Shown here in pieces: positions 41,343-50,734 of a DNA stretch of 64,000 nucleotides. The notes beneath the pieces were generated by a model. The model ran no database searches and was not told the DNA's origin. It saw nothing but the letters and a program-made list of their open reading frames with translations. The stretch is taken from NCBI GenBank assembly GCA_036677375.1, contig JAVBWO010000001.1:1-64000 (forward strand). Direction: 5' to 3'. Position 1 is the first letter of the stretch. Each line of letters opens with the position of its first letter. The DNA comes from JAVBWO01 sp036677375 (lineage in GTDB: Bacteria; Bacillota; Dehalobacteriia; UBA4068; UBA4997). Both the position numbers and the translations under genes were made by a program.

Positions 41343-44300
41343 TTACTTCGCCATGTTTTTGTGGTAGCTTTGCAGCGATTGCACACCGCCGGCATCTTTC
41401 CCCTGTTTTTGCAAAACAGCTTCGATACCGCTGGCGCAAGCATAAGCCGCCGCCGTTGTCGTGAAATAAGGAATCTTATATTTAATGACCGCTTTGCGAA
41501 TATAAGAATCATCCTCCATGCTGTCGGCACCATAAGGAGTATTAATGACCATGGCAACGCTTTTGTTGGTGATAACATCCACAATGTTGGGGCGTCCTTC
41601 GTTGCGCTTTTTAATCTCTTCACAGGGAATATCCCTTGCCACCAGAAATTCTTTGGTGCCGGCAGTGGCCATAAGCTCAAAGCCCATTTCCACCAGTTTC
41701 TGCGCGGTAACCACGATCTTCTCTTTATCCGCGTCCGCCACACTGATGAACACCTTGCCGCTTTTAGGCAGCTTGCACTGCACTGCTTCTTGGGATTTAT
41801 AGAAGGCTTCCCCGAAAGTCTTGGCTAAACCCAGAACTTCGCCGGTGGAGCGCATTTCCGGACCTAAAACCGGGTCGACTTCCGGGAACATATTGAAAGG
41901 AAATACTGCTTCTTTGACTCCGTAATGCGGCAAAGCTCCTGTTACCCGGTAGCTGCTCAAATCCATTTTCTCGCCTTTGGCTGTTTTCATGATCACCTGA
42001 GTGGCAATGCGGGCCATGGGGATATTGCAAACCTTGGAAACCAAAGGCACCGTACGGGAAGCACGGGGATTGGCCTCGATGACATAGACCTTGCCGGCAG
42101 CGATGGCGAACTGTACGTTGATAAGACCTACAACACCCAACGTTCTTGCAATCTTCTCGGTATACTGCCGGATGGTGTCCTGATGCTCCGGCGAAATGGA
42201 GATGGGCGGGATGACACAGGTGGAGTCGCCGGAGTGGATCCCGGCCAGCTCGATATGCTCCATAATAGCGGGGACTACCGCCATATGCCCATCACAGATG
42301 GCATCGGCTTCCGCTTCGATGGCATTGTCCAAGAAGCGGTCGATGAGGATAGGTCGGTCGGGGCTGACTGCCATAGCCTCTTTCATATACTGTTCCAGCT
42401 GCTTTTTATTATGAATGACCTCCATACCCCGGCCGCCCAAAACATAGGAGGGACGGCACATCAGGGGGAAGCCGATGCGGTTTGAGATATAAACAGCTTC
42501 TTCCAGGCTGGAGGCCATATCCGCGTCAGGCATGGGGATGAAGAGCTTTTCCATCATGGCGCGGAAAACGTCTCTGTCTTCGGCCATATTGATAACGCTG
42601 GGAGATGTGCCCAGGATATTAACCCCGGCTTTTTCCAACTGCGCCGCGATATTAAGTGGAGTCTGGCCGCCAAACTGCACCACCACGCCCAGGGGCTTCT
42701 CTTTATGATAGATGCTCAAAACGTCTTCTGCGGTGAGAGGCTCGAAGTAAAGACGATCGGAGGTATCATAGTCCGTGGAGACCGTTTCCGGGTTGCAATT
42801 AACGATAATGGTCTCATAGCCCATTGACCGCAAGGTAAGCGCTGTATGAACCGCACAATAGTCAAACTCGATGCCTTGCCCGATCCGGTTGGGGCCGCCG
42901 CCCAAGATCATAATTTTGGACGCGCCGCTCTCCCCTTTGCAAGGAACCGGTTCTTCAATCTGCTTGTAGGTGGAATAGTAGTAAGCTTCATTTTCCACAC
43001 CGCTGACTAAGACCTCGTCGTAACGCTGCACGATACCGGCCGCTTCCCGTTGCTCCCGCAGTTTGTCCTCTTCCACATGGAGCCGCTTGGCTAAATATTG
43101 ATCGGAGAAACCCATTTGTTTGGCTTTTTCCAGAAGTTCGCAAGGCAGTTCTTTGTCGCGGTATTTTAAGATCTGTTTTTCCAGAACCACCATTTCGGCG
43201 ATTTGTTCTAAGAAGTAATGTTTCACTTTGGTGATTTCATGGATCTGGTCGACGGTAGCACCCTTGCGAATCGCTTCGTAAATGATGAAATAACGTTCAC
43301 TGGTCGGCTCTCTCAGGAGATCGATAAGCTGACCCAAGGTCATTTCATGGTAATCTTTAGCCCAGCCTAAACCGGAGCGGCCGTTTTCCAGGGAACGAAT
43401 GGCTTTTTGCATCGCTTCCTGGAAGTTTTTGCCGATACTCATGACTTCGCCGATGGCTTTCATTTGGGTGCCCAGCTTATCCTGGGCGCCTTTGAATTTT
43501 TCAAAGGCCCAGCGGGCAAACTTGACTACCACATAATCGCCGGATGGCGTGTATTTTTCCAGGGAACCGTCCCGCCAGTAAGGGATCTCATCCAAGGTCA
43601 GGCCGGCAGCCAACATGGCGGAAACGTAGGCGATGGGGAAACCCGTCGCCTTGGAGGCCAAGGCGGAAGAACGGGAGGTGCGGGGGTTAATCTCAATAAT
43701 CACTACCCGGTCAGTTACCGGGTCATGAGCAAACTGCACATTGGTGCCGCCGATAACACCGATGGATTCCACAACGGCATAGGCATATTTTTGCAGGCGC
43801 TCTTGCAATTCCTGGCTGATGGTAAGCATGGGAGCCACGCAGAAAGAATCGCCGGTATGGACGCCCATGGGGTCGACATTTTCGATGAAGCAAACGGTAA
43901 TCATCTGGTTTTTAGCGTCCCTAACCACTTCAAGCTCCAGTTCTTCCCAGCCTAAAACGGATTCTTCCACCAGGATCTGTCCCACCATACTGGCGGCAAT
44001 GCCTCTGGCGGCAACAGTCTGCAGCTCTTCCATATTGTAAACCAAGCCGCCGCCGGTACCGCCCATGGTATAAGCGGGCCGGATGACTACCGGGAATCCC
44101 ATCTGCTGCGCGATCTCCATGGCTTCTTCCACGGTATAAGCAGGCGCGCTGGCCGCCATCTCAATCCCCAATTGGGACATAGCTTCCTTGAAGGCGATGC
44201 GGTCCTCGCCCCGTTCGATGGCGTCGGCTTGCACTCCGATGACCTTAACACCGTATTTTTCTAAAACACCTGTTTTATATAGTTCTGCGCAAAGATTAAG

Positions 44301-44585
44301 AGCGGACTGCCCCCCTAAATTGGGTAAAAAAGAATCGGGACGTTCTGTCTCGATAATTTGCGTCAACCGCTCAACATTCAACGGTTCAATATAAGTGATG
44401 TCAGCCATTTCGGGGTCTGTCATAATCGTGGCAGGATTGGAATTAACCAATACAACTTCGTATCCAAGCTTCCGCAATGCCTTGCAGGCTTGAGTACCGG
44501 AGTAATCAAACTCACAAGCTTGGCCGATAACGATTGGGCCTGAACCAACGATTAGGATCTTTTTGATGTCTTTTCTACACGGCAT
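41343..44585 (-). CDS. carB: Carbamoyl-phosphate synthase large subunit
   Basis: 1080 residues, full family length. Two ATP-grasp halves (about 1-400 and 550-935), each beginning with a biotin-carboxylase-like fold (KILIVGSGPIVIGQACEFDYSG and KIMILGGGPNRIGQGIEFDYC). An oligomerisation domain lies between them, and the MGS-like allosteric domain follows at about 936-1080 (NEGRPNIVDVITNK). It makes carbamoyl phosphate for pyrimidines and arginine using ammonia from CarA. carA and the rest of pyr/arg are not in the window, so carB is transcribed alone here. It has a TTGCAA/TAAACT promoter. Confidence 0.97.
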   Translation of the reverse strand: MPCRKDIKKILIVGSGPIVIGQACEFDYSGTQACKALRKLGYEVVLVNSNPATIMTDPEMADITYIEPLNVERLTQIIETERPDSFLPNLGGQSALNLCAELYKTGVLEKYGVKVIGVQADAIERGEDRIAFKEAMSQLGIEMAASAPAYTVEEAMEIAQQMGFPVVIRPAYTMGGTGGGLVYNMEELQTVAARGIAASMVGQILVEESVLGWEELELEVVRDAKNQMITVCFIENVDPMGVHTGDSFCVAPMLTISQELQERLQKYAYAVVESIGVIGGTNVQFAHDPVTDRVVIIEINPRTSRSSALASKATGFPIAYVSAMLAAGLTLDEIPYWRDGSLEKYTPSGDYVVVKFARWAFEKFKGAQDKLGTQMKAIGEVMSIGKNFQEAMQKAIRSLENGRSGLGWAKDYHEMTLGQLIDLLREPTSERYFIIYEAIRKGATVDQIHEITKVKHYFLEQIAEMVVLEKQILKYRDKELPCELLEKAKQMGFSDQYLAKRLHVEEDKLREQREAAGIVQRYDEVLVSGVENEAYYYSTYKQIEEPVPCKGESGASKIMILGGGPNRIGQGIEFDYCAVHTALTLRSMGYETIIVNCNPETVSTDYDTSDRLYFEPLTAEDVLSIYHKEKPLGVVVQFGGQTPLNIAAQLEKAGVNILGTSPSVINMAEDRDVFRAMMEKLFIPMPDADMASSLEEAVYISNRIGFPLMCRPSYVLGGRGMEVIHNKKQLEQYMKEAMAVSPDRPILIDRFLDNAIEAEADAICDGHMAVVPAIMEHIELAGIHSGDSTCVIPPISISPEHQDTIRQYTEKIARTLGVVGLINVQFAIAAGKVYVIEANPRASRTVPLVSKVCNIPMARIATQVIMKTAKGEKMDLSSYRVTGALPHYGVKEAVFPFNMFPEVDPVLGPEMRSTGEVLGLAKTFGEAFYKSQEAVQCKLPKSGKVFISVADADKEKIVVTAQKLVEMGFELMATAGTKEFLVARDIPCEEIKKRNEGRPNIVDVITNKSVAMVINTPYGADSMEDDSYIRKAVIKYKIPYFTTTAAAYACASGIEAVLQKQGKDAGGVQSLQSYHKNMAK

Positions 44586-44644
44586 AATGCATCATCCTTT
44601 CTTCATACTCTTCAAGCTTTTGCCCTAAAATTTTTATCCTGCCT

Positions 44645-44673
44645 AGTTTATACCTTTTGATACAAAATTGCAA
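44645..44673 (-). promoter_or_regulatory. Promoter of carB
   Basis: TTGCAA (44668-44673), 17 bases, TAAACT (44645-44650) on the minus strand, about 60 bases before the carB ATG. No pyr attenuator was recognised in the short leader. Confidence 0.65.
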
Positions 44674-44750
44674 GAGTTTTTTCTTGTATATTTTTGCCGC
44701 AAATATGAAAAAAGATACATTATTTTATTTTATTATAATAAGGAAATTTC

Positions 44751-44801
44751 TTGACAAGCTCTCATTTTTATCATAAAATATTCTTTGAAATATGTCTCAA
44801 A
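44751..44801 (+). promoter_or_regulatory. Promoter of the Crp/Fnr regulator with possible operator
   Basis: TTGACA (44751-44756), 17 bases, TAAAAT (44774-44779). Directly downstream, TTTGA-N8-TCAAA (44784-44801) is an inverted repeat near the expected transcription start that could be an autoregulatory Crp/Fnr-type site. The operator is tentative. Confidence 0.65.
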
Positions 44802-44825
44802 TAAGACAGTTATATGGGGTGTTTT

Positions 44826-45494
44826 ATGCCGAAAAAGCACATCGCCAACTATACATCCATCGCTGCCCAAACCTTTTTTTTCAAAGGTATCCCGGAAACC
44901 GAGGTAGCGGCCATGCTTGCGAGATCTGGCATCACGCTGGAAGAATTTCCGCAAAATACCGTTATCTATGATCCCAAAAGTTATCGCCGCAGCTTGGGCA
45001 TACTAGTCTATGGCAGCGCTTTGGTTTCTAAAAATGTCGGCGGCCACCGTATTATCATGAGCCGATTAACACCGGGCAGCCTTTTCGGCGCAGCAGCCCT
45101 TTTCAACCAGGAAGCGGTATATCTGACCGAGATCAAAACCGATGCGCCCACCAGCGTTATTTTTTTGCCACAGTCTGTGGTGCGGCAGCTTTTTCAAAAG
45201 GATTTTCGCTTAGTAGAAAATTATTTGACTTATCTTGCGGAGCGCATTCGTTTTCTGAATCAAAGGATCGGCAACTTTACGCAGTCTGACAGTACAGGCA
45301 AGGTCTTACAGTATTTAGAGGAACATGCCCACGGCAGGACGTTTACTCTGAATATGAGTTGGACGGCTTTCGCGCAAGCCCTGGGAATCAGCCGCGCTTC
45401 CTTGTACCGTATTCTGGAAGAACTGGAGGATGTTGATTGTATCGCCCGTTCTCATAAGACCATCACCCTGTTGACGGAAAAAGTAGAAAAATAA
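44826..45494 (+). CDS. Crp/Fnr-family transcriptional regulator
   Basis: 222 residues: cyclic-nucleotide-binding-like beta-roll (about 10-120, with GSLFGAAALFNQE), dimerisation helix (about 125-150), and winged helix-turn-helix (TAFAQALGISRASLYRILEEL, about 180-200). There is no N-terminal cysteine cluster, so it is not an oxygen-sensing Fnr. The start is either this ATG (GGGGTG upstream) or one 12 bases earlier. It ends 17 bases before a lipoprotein SBP gene and is probably cotranscribed with that ABC importer. Confidence 0.9.
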   Translation: MPKKHIANYTSIAAQTFFFKGIPETEVAAMLARSGITLEEFPQNTVIYDPKSYRRSLGILVYGSALVSKNVGGHRIIMSRLTPGSLFGAAALFNQEAVYLTEIKTDAPTSVIFLPQSVVRQLFQKDFRLVENYLTYLAERIRFLNQRIGNFTQSDSTGKVLQYLEEHAHGRTFTLNMSWTAFAQALGISRASLYRILEELEDVDCIARSHKTITLLTEKVEK

Positions 45495-45511
45495 AAAGGA
45501 GCCAATCAGAC

Positions 45512-46516
45512 ATGAAAAAAATTCTCGCAGCATTTCTTTTGTTGGGTTTACTGGTTTTTGGCGGCTGTGCCGCTACCCAAGAAACGCCGTCCTCGGAAGC
45601 TAACCCTCAACCGGCGGCGAAAACCGCCGTCAATCTAATGGCGCTTAAAGGGCCCACCGGTATGGGATTGGTAAAACTAATGTCGGACAACGAAGCCGGT
45701 ACCGTTAAAAATCAATATACGATCACTTTGGCCACAGCTCCCGACGAAGTAGCCAGTAAAATTATCAGCGGCAGCTGTGACATTGCGGCGGTTCCCATCA
45801 ACTTAGCCGCCGTCCTTTACAATAAAACACAGGGCGGCATCGCCATGATGGCCGTCAATACATTAGGCGTACTCTCTGTCATAGAACAAGGGGACACTAT
45901 CCATTCCATTGCCGACTTGAAGGGAAAAACTCTTCTGGCTACCGGTCAGGGCGCCACACCCGAATATATTTTAAATTATCTTTTAACGCAAAACGGCTTG
46001 GAGCCAGGAAAGGATGTCACCATCGAATATAAAACAGAGCACAGCGAACTGGCTACTTTACTTTCAAGCGGCGAAGCAACCTTAGGCATGCTGCCGGAAC
46101 CGAATGTAACGGCAGTTCTTTTAAAAAATACACAATGCCGCATTGCTTTGGATCTCACACAAGAATGGGCAAAAATCAGCCCGGATACTCCTTTGGTACA
46201 GGGCTGCATCATCGTACGGAAAGAATTTCTGGACAAAAATCCTCAGGCGGTAATCGACTTTTTAGTAGAATACAACGCCTCAACAACTTATGTGAACAAT
46301 AATCCCCGGGAAGCTGTGGATCTGATCGCCGATTACGGCATCGTCGCCAGCGCGGCAGCCGCTTTCAAGGCGTTGCCCAATTGCAATATTGTTTGTCTGA
46401 CCGGAGAAGAGATGTTCAAAAGCGCCGATAATATGCTGAAAGTACTTTTTGCAGCCGATCCCAAATCGGTTGGCGGCGTGCTGCCAGACAACAATCTATA
46501 TTACTTTCCCCAATAA
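45512..46516 (+). CDS. NitT/TauT-type ABC transporter substrate-binding lipoprotein
   Basis: 334 residues with lipoprotein signal LLVFGGC (Cys19) and a Pro/Ala linker, then a periplasmic-binding-protein fold of the NMT1/TauA type (LKGPTGMGLVKLM, CDIAAVPINLAAVLYNK, DLKGKTLLATGQGATPEYILNYLL). These capture small organic or inorganic ions such as sulfonates, nitrate or thiamine precursors. The ligand cannot be read from the sequence. It is upstream of a matching permease and ATPase. Confidence 0.9.
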   Translation: MKKILAAFLLLGLLVFGGCAATQETPSSEANPQPAAKTAVNLMALKGPTGMGLVKLMSDNEAGTVKNQYTITLATAPDEVASKIISGSCDIAAVPINLAAVLYNKTQGGIAMMAVNTLGVLSVIEQGDTIHSIADLKGKTLLATGQGATPEYILNYLLTQNGLEPGKDVTIEYKTEHSELATLLSSGEATLGMLPEPNVTAVLLKNTQCRIALDLTQEWAKISPDTPLVQGCIIVRKEFLDKNPQAVIDFLVEYNASTTYVNNNPREAVDLIADYGIVASAAAAFKALPNCNIVCLTGEEMFKSADNMLKVLFAADPKSVGGVLPDNNLYYFPQ

Positions 46517-46617
46517 TAATAAATGAAGGAAGCTTTCCGAAGTCATTTAACACACTTCCATTACTAAAAATAGCGGCTGCGACCAAATCGCATACCGAAA
46601 GAGCCCGGAGAATTCTT

Positions 46618-47379
46618 ATGATTAAAAAGCCTTACAAAAAATGCATCAAAATCCTTCTGGTACTCCTTTTTTGGCTTTCGATATGGCAATGCATTGCTAT
46701 GCTCATCGGCAAAGAACTTTTAGTTCCCACGCCCTTCCAGGTCATTTGCCGTTTTGGACAGCTGGCGGCCACCTTCGGCTTCTGGTATACTGCCTTGATT
46801 TCCCTGTTGCGGATCTTAAGCGGTTATCTGGCCGCTTTGTTTTTCGGAACCATCATCGCAAGCCTAACTTGCTTTTCTTCCCTTGCGGATGCGCTTTGCC
46901 GGCCTATTTTGAGCATGGTGAAAGCCACACCGGTGGCGTCTTTTATCATATTGGCTCTTTTATGGCTGAACAACGGCATCATCCCCGCTTTTATTTCCTT
47001 TCTCATGGTGCTGCCCTTGGTTTGGGCCAATGTTTCCCAGGGTATCCGGCAAACTAATGCCAAATTTCTGGAGGTAGCGTCAATGTTTCGCTTTGGCAAA
47101 GTTAAGACATTTCGCTGCGTCTATGTGCCTTCCGTAATGCCTTATTTCATCAGCGCCGCCACCACCGGCCTGGGTTTTGCTTGGAAATCAGGTATCGCCG
47201 CCGAAGTACTGGCAACTCCCTTGGTATCCATTGGCACCAATCTTTATGAATCCAAGATCTATCTGGAAACGGTTGATCTTTTCGTCTGGACAGCTTTGGT
47301 GGTGGTCTTAAGCATGATCCTAGAAAAACTCTTGATCGCCGCCATCGGGCGCATTCATCGGGGAGGAGAAATGCTATGA
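46618..47379 (+). CDS. NitT/TauT-type ABC transporter permease
   Basis: 253 residues, about six transmembrane helices, BPD_transp_1 family (SsuC/TauC-like). The EAA loop reads EVASMFRFGKVKTFRCVYVPSVMPYF. Its ATG follows CCGGAG at about 8 bases. It is 101 bases after the binding protein and overlaps the ATPase gene by 4 bases. Confidence 0.92.
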   Translation: MIKKPYKKCIKILLVLLFWLSIWQCIAMLIGKELLVPTPFQVICRFGQLAATFGFWYTALISLLRILSGYLAALFFGTIIASLTCFSSLADALCRPILSMVKATPVASFIILALLWLNNGIIPAFISFLMVLPLVWANVSQGIRQTNAKFLEVASMFRFGKVKTFRCVYVPSVMPYFISAATTGLGFAWKSGIAAEVLATPLVSIGTNLYESKIYLETVDLFVWTALVVVLSMILEKLLIAAIGRIHRGGEML

Positions 47380-47990
47380 CGATCCTATTGGATAACATTA
47401 CTTTCGGTTATCAATTTCCTATTTTAAAAAATTTCTCTCTTACCCTACCGGACGAAGGCATTTTTTGTTTTTGTGGCCCCTCCGGCTGCGGCAAAACGAC
47501 ACTTTTTTATTTGCTGGCAGGATTAAGAAAGCCCCAATCCGGCACCATCACCGGCCTGGGGCATCGAAAGATTGCGATGACCTTTCAGGAGAACAGGCTT
47601 TTTCCTTGGTTCAGCGCCTGGGGAAATATTGCCGTGGTCAGCAATGATGCCACCGCCCAAAAATATTTACAAGAAGTAGGACTTACAGAAACAGCCAAAC
47701 AATATCCATCCCAACTATCCGGCGGCATGCAGCGCCGCATCGCTATTGCCAGAGCATTAGCCTATGGAGGCGATGTTCTGCTTTTAGACGAACCTTTTCA
47801 AGGCCTGGACACAGCCAACAAACTCCGTCTTATCCCGCTCATTAAGGCGGCAGCCTCCTTGGTACTGGTCATCACCCACGACAGGGAAGATCTGGCACTT
47901 TTTACTACAGCGGAATGCGTCTACCACCTCAGCGGCCCGCCGCTAAGGGATTCGATTTCAGCAGATTCACAGCCGGACAAAGAATTATAA
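47376..47990 (+). CDS. NitT/TauT-type ABC transporter ATP-binding protein
   Basis: 204 residues, short for the family (often 240-260). Walker A GPSGCGKTT, Q-loop MTFQENRLFPW, signature LSGGMQRRIAIARALA, Walker B DVLLLDEPFQGLD, and switch His in VITHDRED. The C-terminal tail found in longer relatives is missing. It completes the importer encoded at 45512-47990. Confidence 0.93.
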   Translation: MTILLDNITFGYQFPILKNFSLTLPDEGIFCFCGPSGCGKTTLFYLLAGLRKPQSGTITGLGHRKIAMTFQENRLFPWFSAWGNIAVVSNDATAQKYLQEVGLTETAKQYPSQLSGGMQRRIAIARALAYGGDVLLLDEPFQGLDTANKLRLIPLIKAAASLVLVITHDREDLALFTTAECVYHLSGPPLRDSISADSQPDKEL

Positions 47991-48090
47991 GGTTTCGTCG
48001 ATCATTTATTCAGTTCTCTATAAAATTGACAAAACCCTCAACTCCCATATACCATAACTGCCAGTGAACAAACAAGTAAACAGAAAAAGG

Positions 48091-48115
48091 GCCGCTCTTT
48101 AAAGAGCGGCTTTCA
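48091..48115. terminator. Bidirectional terminator overlapping the MFS stop codon
   Basis: The perfect palindrome GCCGCTCTTTAAAGAGCGGC (48091-48110), with flanking A- and T-tracts, lies between the convergent ABC operon and MFS gene. The MFS stop codon (TAA, 48099-48101) sits within it, so the last codons form one arm. Confidence 0.85.
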
Positions 48116-49331
48116 TTTTTTCGCGATAACGCGGGCCGGTTTCCTTCATTTTGAAGGTCACGGCCGCCGCTAAAACTGATACCAGTGAATATAATAACAA
48201 CGTTGATTTAAGACTAAATACTTCCCCCAGGTAACCGCCTAATAAAGGAGAAACAAACGCCGCAAAATAACCAAAAGAAAAAATAAAGGAAAAGGCAATC
48301 GCTACCTTGGCAGGCGTCATTCCCTCAAACTCCATGGGCATGGTAAAAAGAGCCGGCGCCCAGCCGGCATTACCAAAGCCAGCCATGGCCACACCAACTA
48401 CCCGCCAGGTTCCCGTAGTACATACCGCCAGGACAGTGCCGATACAAATCATGAGATGCATAGGCCAGGTAAAAGGTTTGCGCAATCCCGTCTTGATCAT
48501 CCATAAGCCGCAACCCACCCCGGCAATTATTCCCGCTACCGGGAAAATAGCCGTTAAATTGGAGGCCTGTGACAGGCTTAAGCCCACCTCTGTCACATAA
48601 TAGGTTGGCAAATAAGAGGAAAGAAAATTGAAGCTCCACATATCACAGACATCCGCAATACAAAGAAGCCTGACCTCTCTGTCTCGCACTACACTGCGCA
48701 GCATTTCCAGCCTTTTGTCCCGGTTCCTCTGCGCCGGTTGTCTGACCAATTTAGTCTGATTGCCTAAAACAGCCCATAAAATAGCAATGACCGCCATACA
48801 AGCTCCGTAGACAAACATGGACAACCGCCAAGAGCCGCCCAGGGAGTACAAAAGCGGGACTGTTGCCGTAAAAGTGATGGTAGTAGCAATGTAAGGCAGT
48901 GCCGAAAAAATAGTGTTGACCCAAGGGCGCTCCCTTTCCGGAAAATTAGTCATGGTAAGAGTTGCATAAACAGGCACACAAAGCCCCATGCCCAGACCTA
49001 CCGTTAACCGTAGGATCAATATATCTATGTACCCGCGAACTAAAACCATGGCAAGCTGCCCTGCCGCCATCAGTACAATTCCCGCAAAAAAGATATATTT
49101 GGCGTCAAGCTTTGTGCTTAAAGGACCGCTCACCAGCCCCATTGCGCCAATTGCTAAACACACCACCGACACCAATAGCCCGCCCTGCACAAGATTGATA
49201 TTAAGATCTTTCAGAATGACCGTCAAAATTGGCGAAGGTGCAAACCATAAAAGGTTTTCACCTAAAACAGCCAAAAGAATGACGGCTCCCGTCACCCAAC
49301 GCAAAGGGCTGTAGGTAATTTCCGTTTTCAT
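48099..49331 (-). CDS. MFS transporter
   Basis: 410-residue major facilitator with 12 predicted helices and the loop-2 pattern GPLSTKLDAKYIF. AGLWMIK and TFPERERP-like loops are present. The ATG at 49331 follows GAGGAAGG; an in-frame TTG lies 15 bases upstream. It is the last same-strand gene of the cluster that begins with the second P-protein-like pair, separated from the kinase-like gene by a hairpin-containing gap of 84 bases. It may import the cluster's substrate or export a product (inference). Confidence 0.87.
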   Translation of the reverse strand: MKTEITYSPLRWVTGAVILLAVLGENLLWFAPSPILTVILKDLNINLVQGGLLVSVVCLAIGAMGLVSGPLSTKLDAKYIFFAGIVLMAAGQLAMVLVRGYIDILILRLTVGLGMGLCVPVYATLTMTNFPERERPWVNTIFSALPYIATTITFTATVPLLYSLGGSWRLSMFVYGACMAVIAILWAVLGNQTKLVRQPAQRNRDKRLEMLRSVVRDREVRLLCIADVCDMWSFNFLSSYLPTYYVTEVGLSLSQASNLTAIFPVAGIIAGVGCGLWMIKTGLRKPFTWPMHLMICIGTVLAVCTTGTWRVVGVAMAGFGNAGWAPALFTMPMEFEGMTPAKVAIAFSFIFSFGYFAAFVSPLLGGYLGEVFSLKSTLLLYSLVSVLAAAVTFKMKETGPRYREKMKAAL

Positions 49332-49360
49332 GATGACCTTCCTCAAATCATTAAAGATAT

Positions 49361-49394
49361 GCCCCCTCCGGATGTTTGAGACAACCGAGGGGGC
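49361..49394 (-). other. Intercistronic hairpin between the AcoX-like and MFS genes
   Basis: GCCCCCTC / GAGGGGGC perfect GC-rich stem with an 18-base loop, without a following T-tract. It may be an mRNA-stabilising structure or a leaky terminator. Confidence 0.6.
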
Positions 49395-49415
49395 GGCAAT
49401 CTTACTGCGCTGGGA

Positions 49416-50534
49416 CTAATCCGATACCTTAGCCATTGCAATATCCTCATATCCTACAATGACCTTGTAATAACCGCAAAGCATCTTGTTAACTTCTTCA
49501 TTGCCGGTATCTACGAAAAGGCTCTGCCCGAAGAGGGACAAAAGCTTATTTTTACTAGAGACAATAATAATATTTTCTTTCCCCACCCGGCGGATGACTT
49601 CGGCACTAATCTGCTGATTACCACGGCCAAAAATATAGCCTTGGCCACCAATAATGGTAACAACGATCTTTGTCTTGCTATATTGATCCAAAGCGGCTAA
49701 AATTTCTTTTTCCGTCACATCGCTGGCAATAAGCTGTCCGTTATAAATTAAATCTACACCCAACAATGTATTGGGGAGACCAATTTTCTGCATAATCTCT
49801 CTTGTGGTGGAGCCGGGGCCAATAATATATAACGTATCGGGCAATAACGTATCCACTACATAATTAGACATCATTTCAATGGAGGATGCCTCGCTGAAGC
49901 CTCTGCCGCTCTTTAGATTCTGCACCATTTTCCGCTCATTGGGAACTTGAAGATAGCCATAAAGGCGGGCCTGCACGACACCTTGACGGAAAAGATCTTC
50001 ATCAATATCCATTACTTCCGCTTCACGGGTTTCTTTCACTTTGCCCTGAACAAACTGGGCCATTAATTCACCTGCCGTACGCGGGTTCACCGCATAAACG
50101 GCAGAGTGTATCTTGCAGCCGGCGGGAATCCCCAAAACCGGGATGCTATTGCCCACGGCATCCATGATATTACGGGCGGTACCGTCACCGCCTGCAAATA
50201 AAATCAGATCTAAATTGGCATCCTTAAGCTCTTGAGCAGCACGGATCGTATCCTCAGGCGTGGTGGAGCCGGGCGTGATATGGCCTAAAATCTTAGCCTT
50301 CATCCCTGCCGCTTCCACGATATCCGCACCCATCTCCCCGGGATATGTGTAAATTTCCAACTGGTCTTCTACCGATTTTAGGACATCTAAGGTAACCTTC
50401 GCCTTTTTCGCGCTTTCGGGCTTAGCGCCTAAAGCCAATGCTTTGGCTAATGTTTCGGCACCATCACTGCCCTTCAATCCTACTCTACCACCGATGCCAG
50501 CTACGGGGTTTACAATAAACCCTAATTTCTTCAT
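49416..50534 (-). CDS. AcoX/ATP-NAD-kinase family protein
   Basis: 372 residues. An N-terminal NAD-kinase-like fold carries FIVNPVAGIGG and the diphosphate-binding FAGGDGTARNIMDAV, with PAGCKIHSAVYAVNP. A longer C-terminal part (STTREIMQKIGLPNTLLGVD and GGQGYIFGRGNQQIS) is typical of the AcoX/YtlR group rather than the housekeeping NadK. Family members are annotated as ATP-NAD kinases without a settled role, and one occurs in acetoin operons. The ATG at 50534 follows AAGGTGAGG. It lies in the P-protein-like cluster, 200 bases after the SDR gene. Confidence 0.87.
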   Translation of the reverse strand: MKKLGFIVNPVAGIGGRVGLKGSDGAETLAKALALGAKPESAKKAKVTLDVLKSVEDQLEIYTYPGEMGADIVEAAGMKAKILGHITPGSTTPEDTIRAAQELKDANLDLILFAGGDGTARNIMDAVGNSIPVLGIPAGCKIHSAVYAVNPRTAGELMAQFVQGKVKETREAEVMDIDEDLFRQGVVQARLYGYLQVPNERKMVQNLKSGRGFSEASSIEMMSNYVVDTLLPDTLYIIGPGSTTREIMQKIGLPNTLLGVDLIYNGQLIASDVTEKEILAALDQYSKTKIVVTIIGGQGYIFGRGNQQISAEVIRRVGKENIIIVSSKNKLLSLFGQSLFVDTGNEEVNKMLCGYYKVIVGYEDIAMAKVSD

Positions 50535-50665
50535 GCGCCTCACCTTTCCTCTTTCAATGTTGGCACACTGTGCTTGTCCAAAAGTGTGCCGCCTGTTAAT
50601 TGGCATTTAATAAAATATATATCAAAAAGTCTTTAAATCCAGAAAAATAAAAAATTATATACTTA

Positions 50666-50702
50666 GGGGCATAGCTATGCTATTGTAACATAGCTATGCC
50701 CC
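50666..50702 (-). other. Intercistronic hairpin with repeated CATAGCTATG palindrome
   Basis: A perfect 14-bp inverted repeat (GGGGCATAGCTATG and its complement, 9-base loop). Each arm contains the self-palindrome CATAGCTATG. No immediate T-tract follows; a T-run begins about 15 bases later. It lies in the 200-base SDR-AcoX gap and could be a weak terminator, an RNA-processing signal or a paired operator. Confidence 0.65.
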
Positions 50703-50734
50703 AGATTTGTAAAACCATACACTTATTGTTGCAA

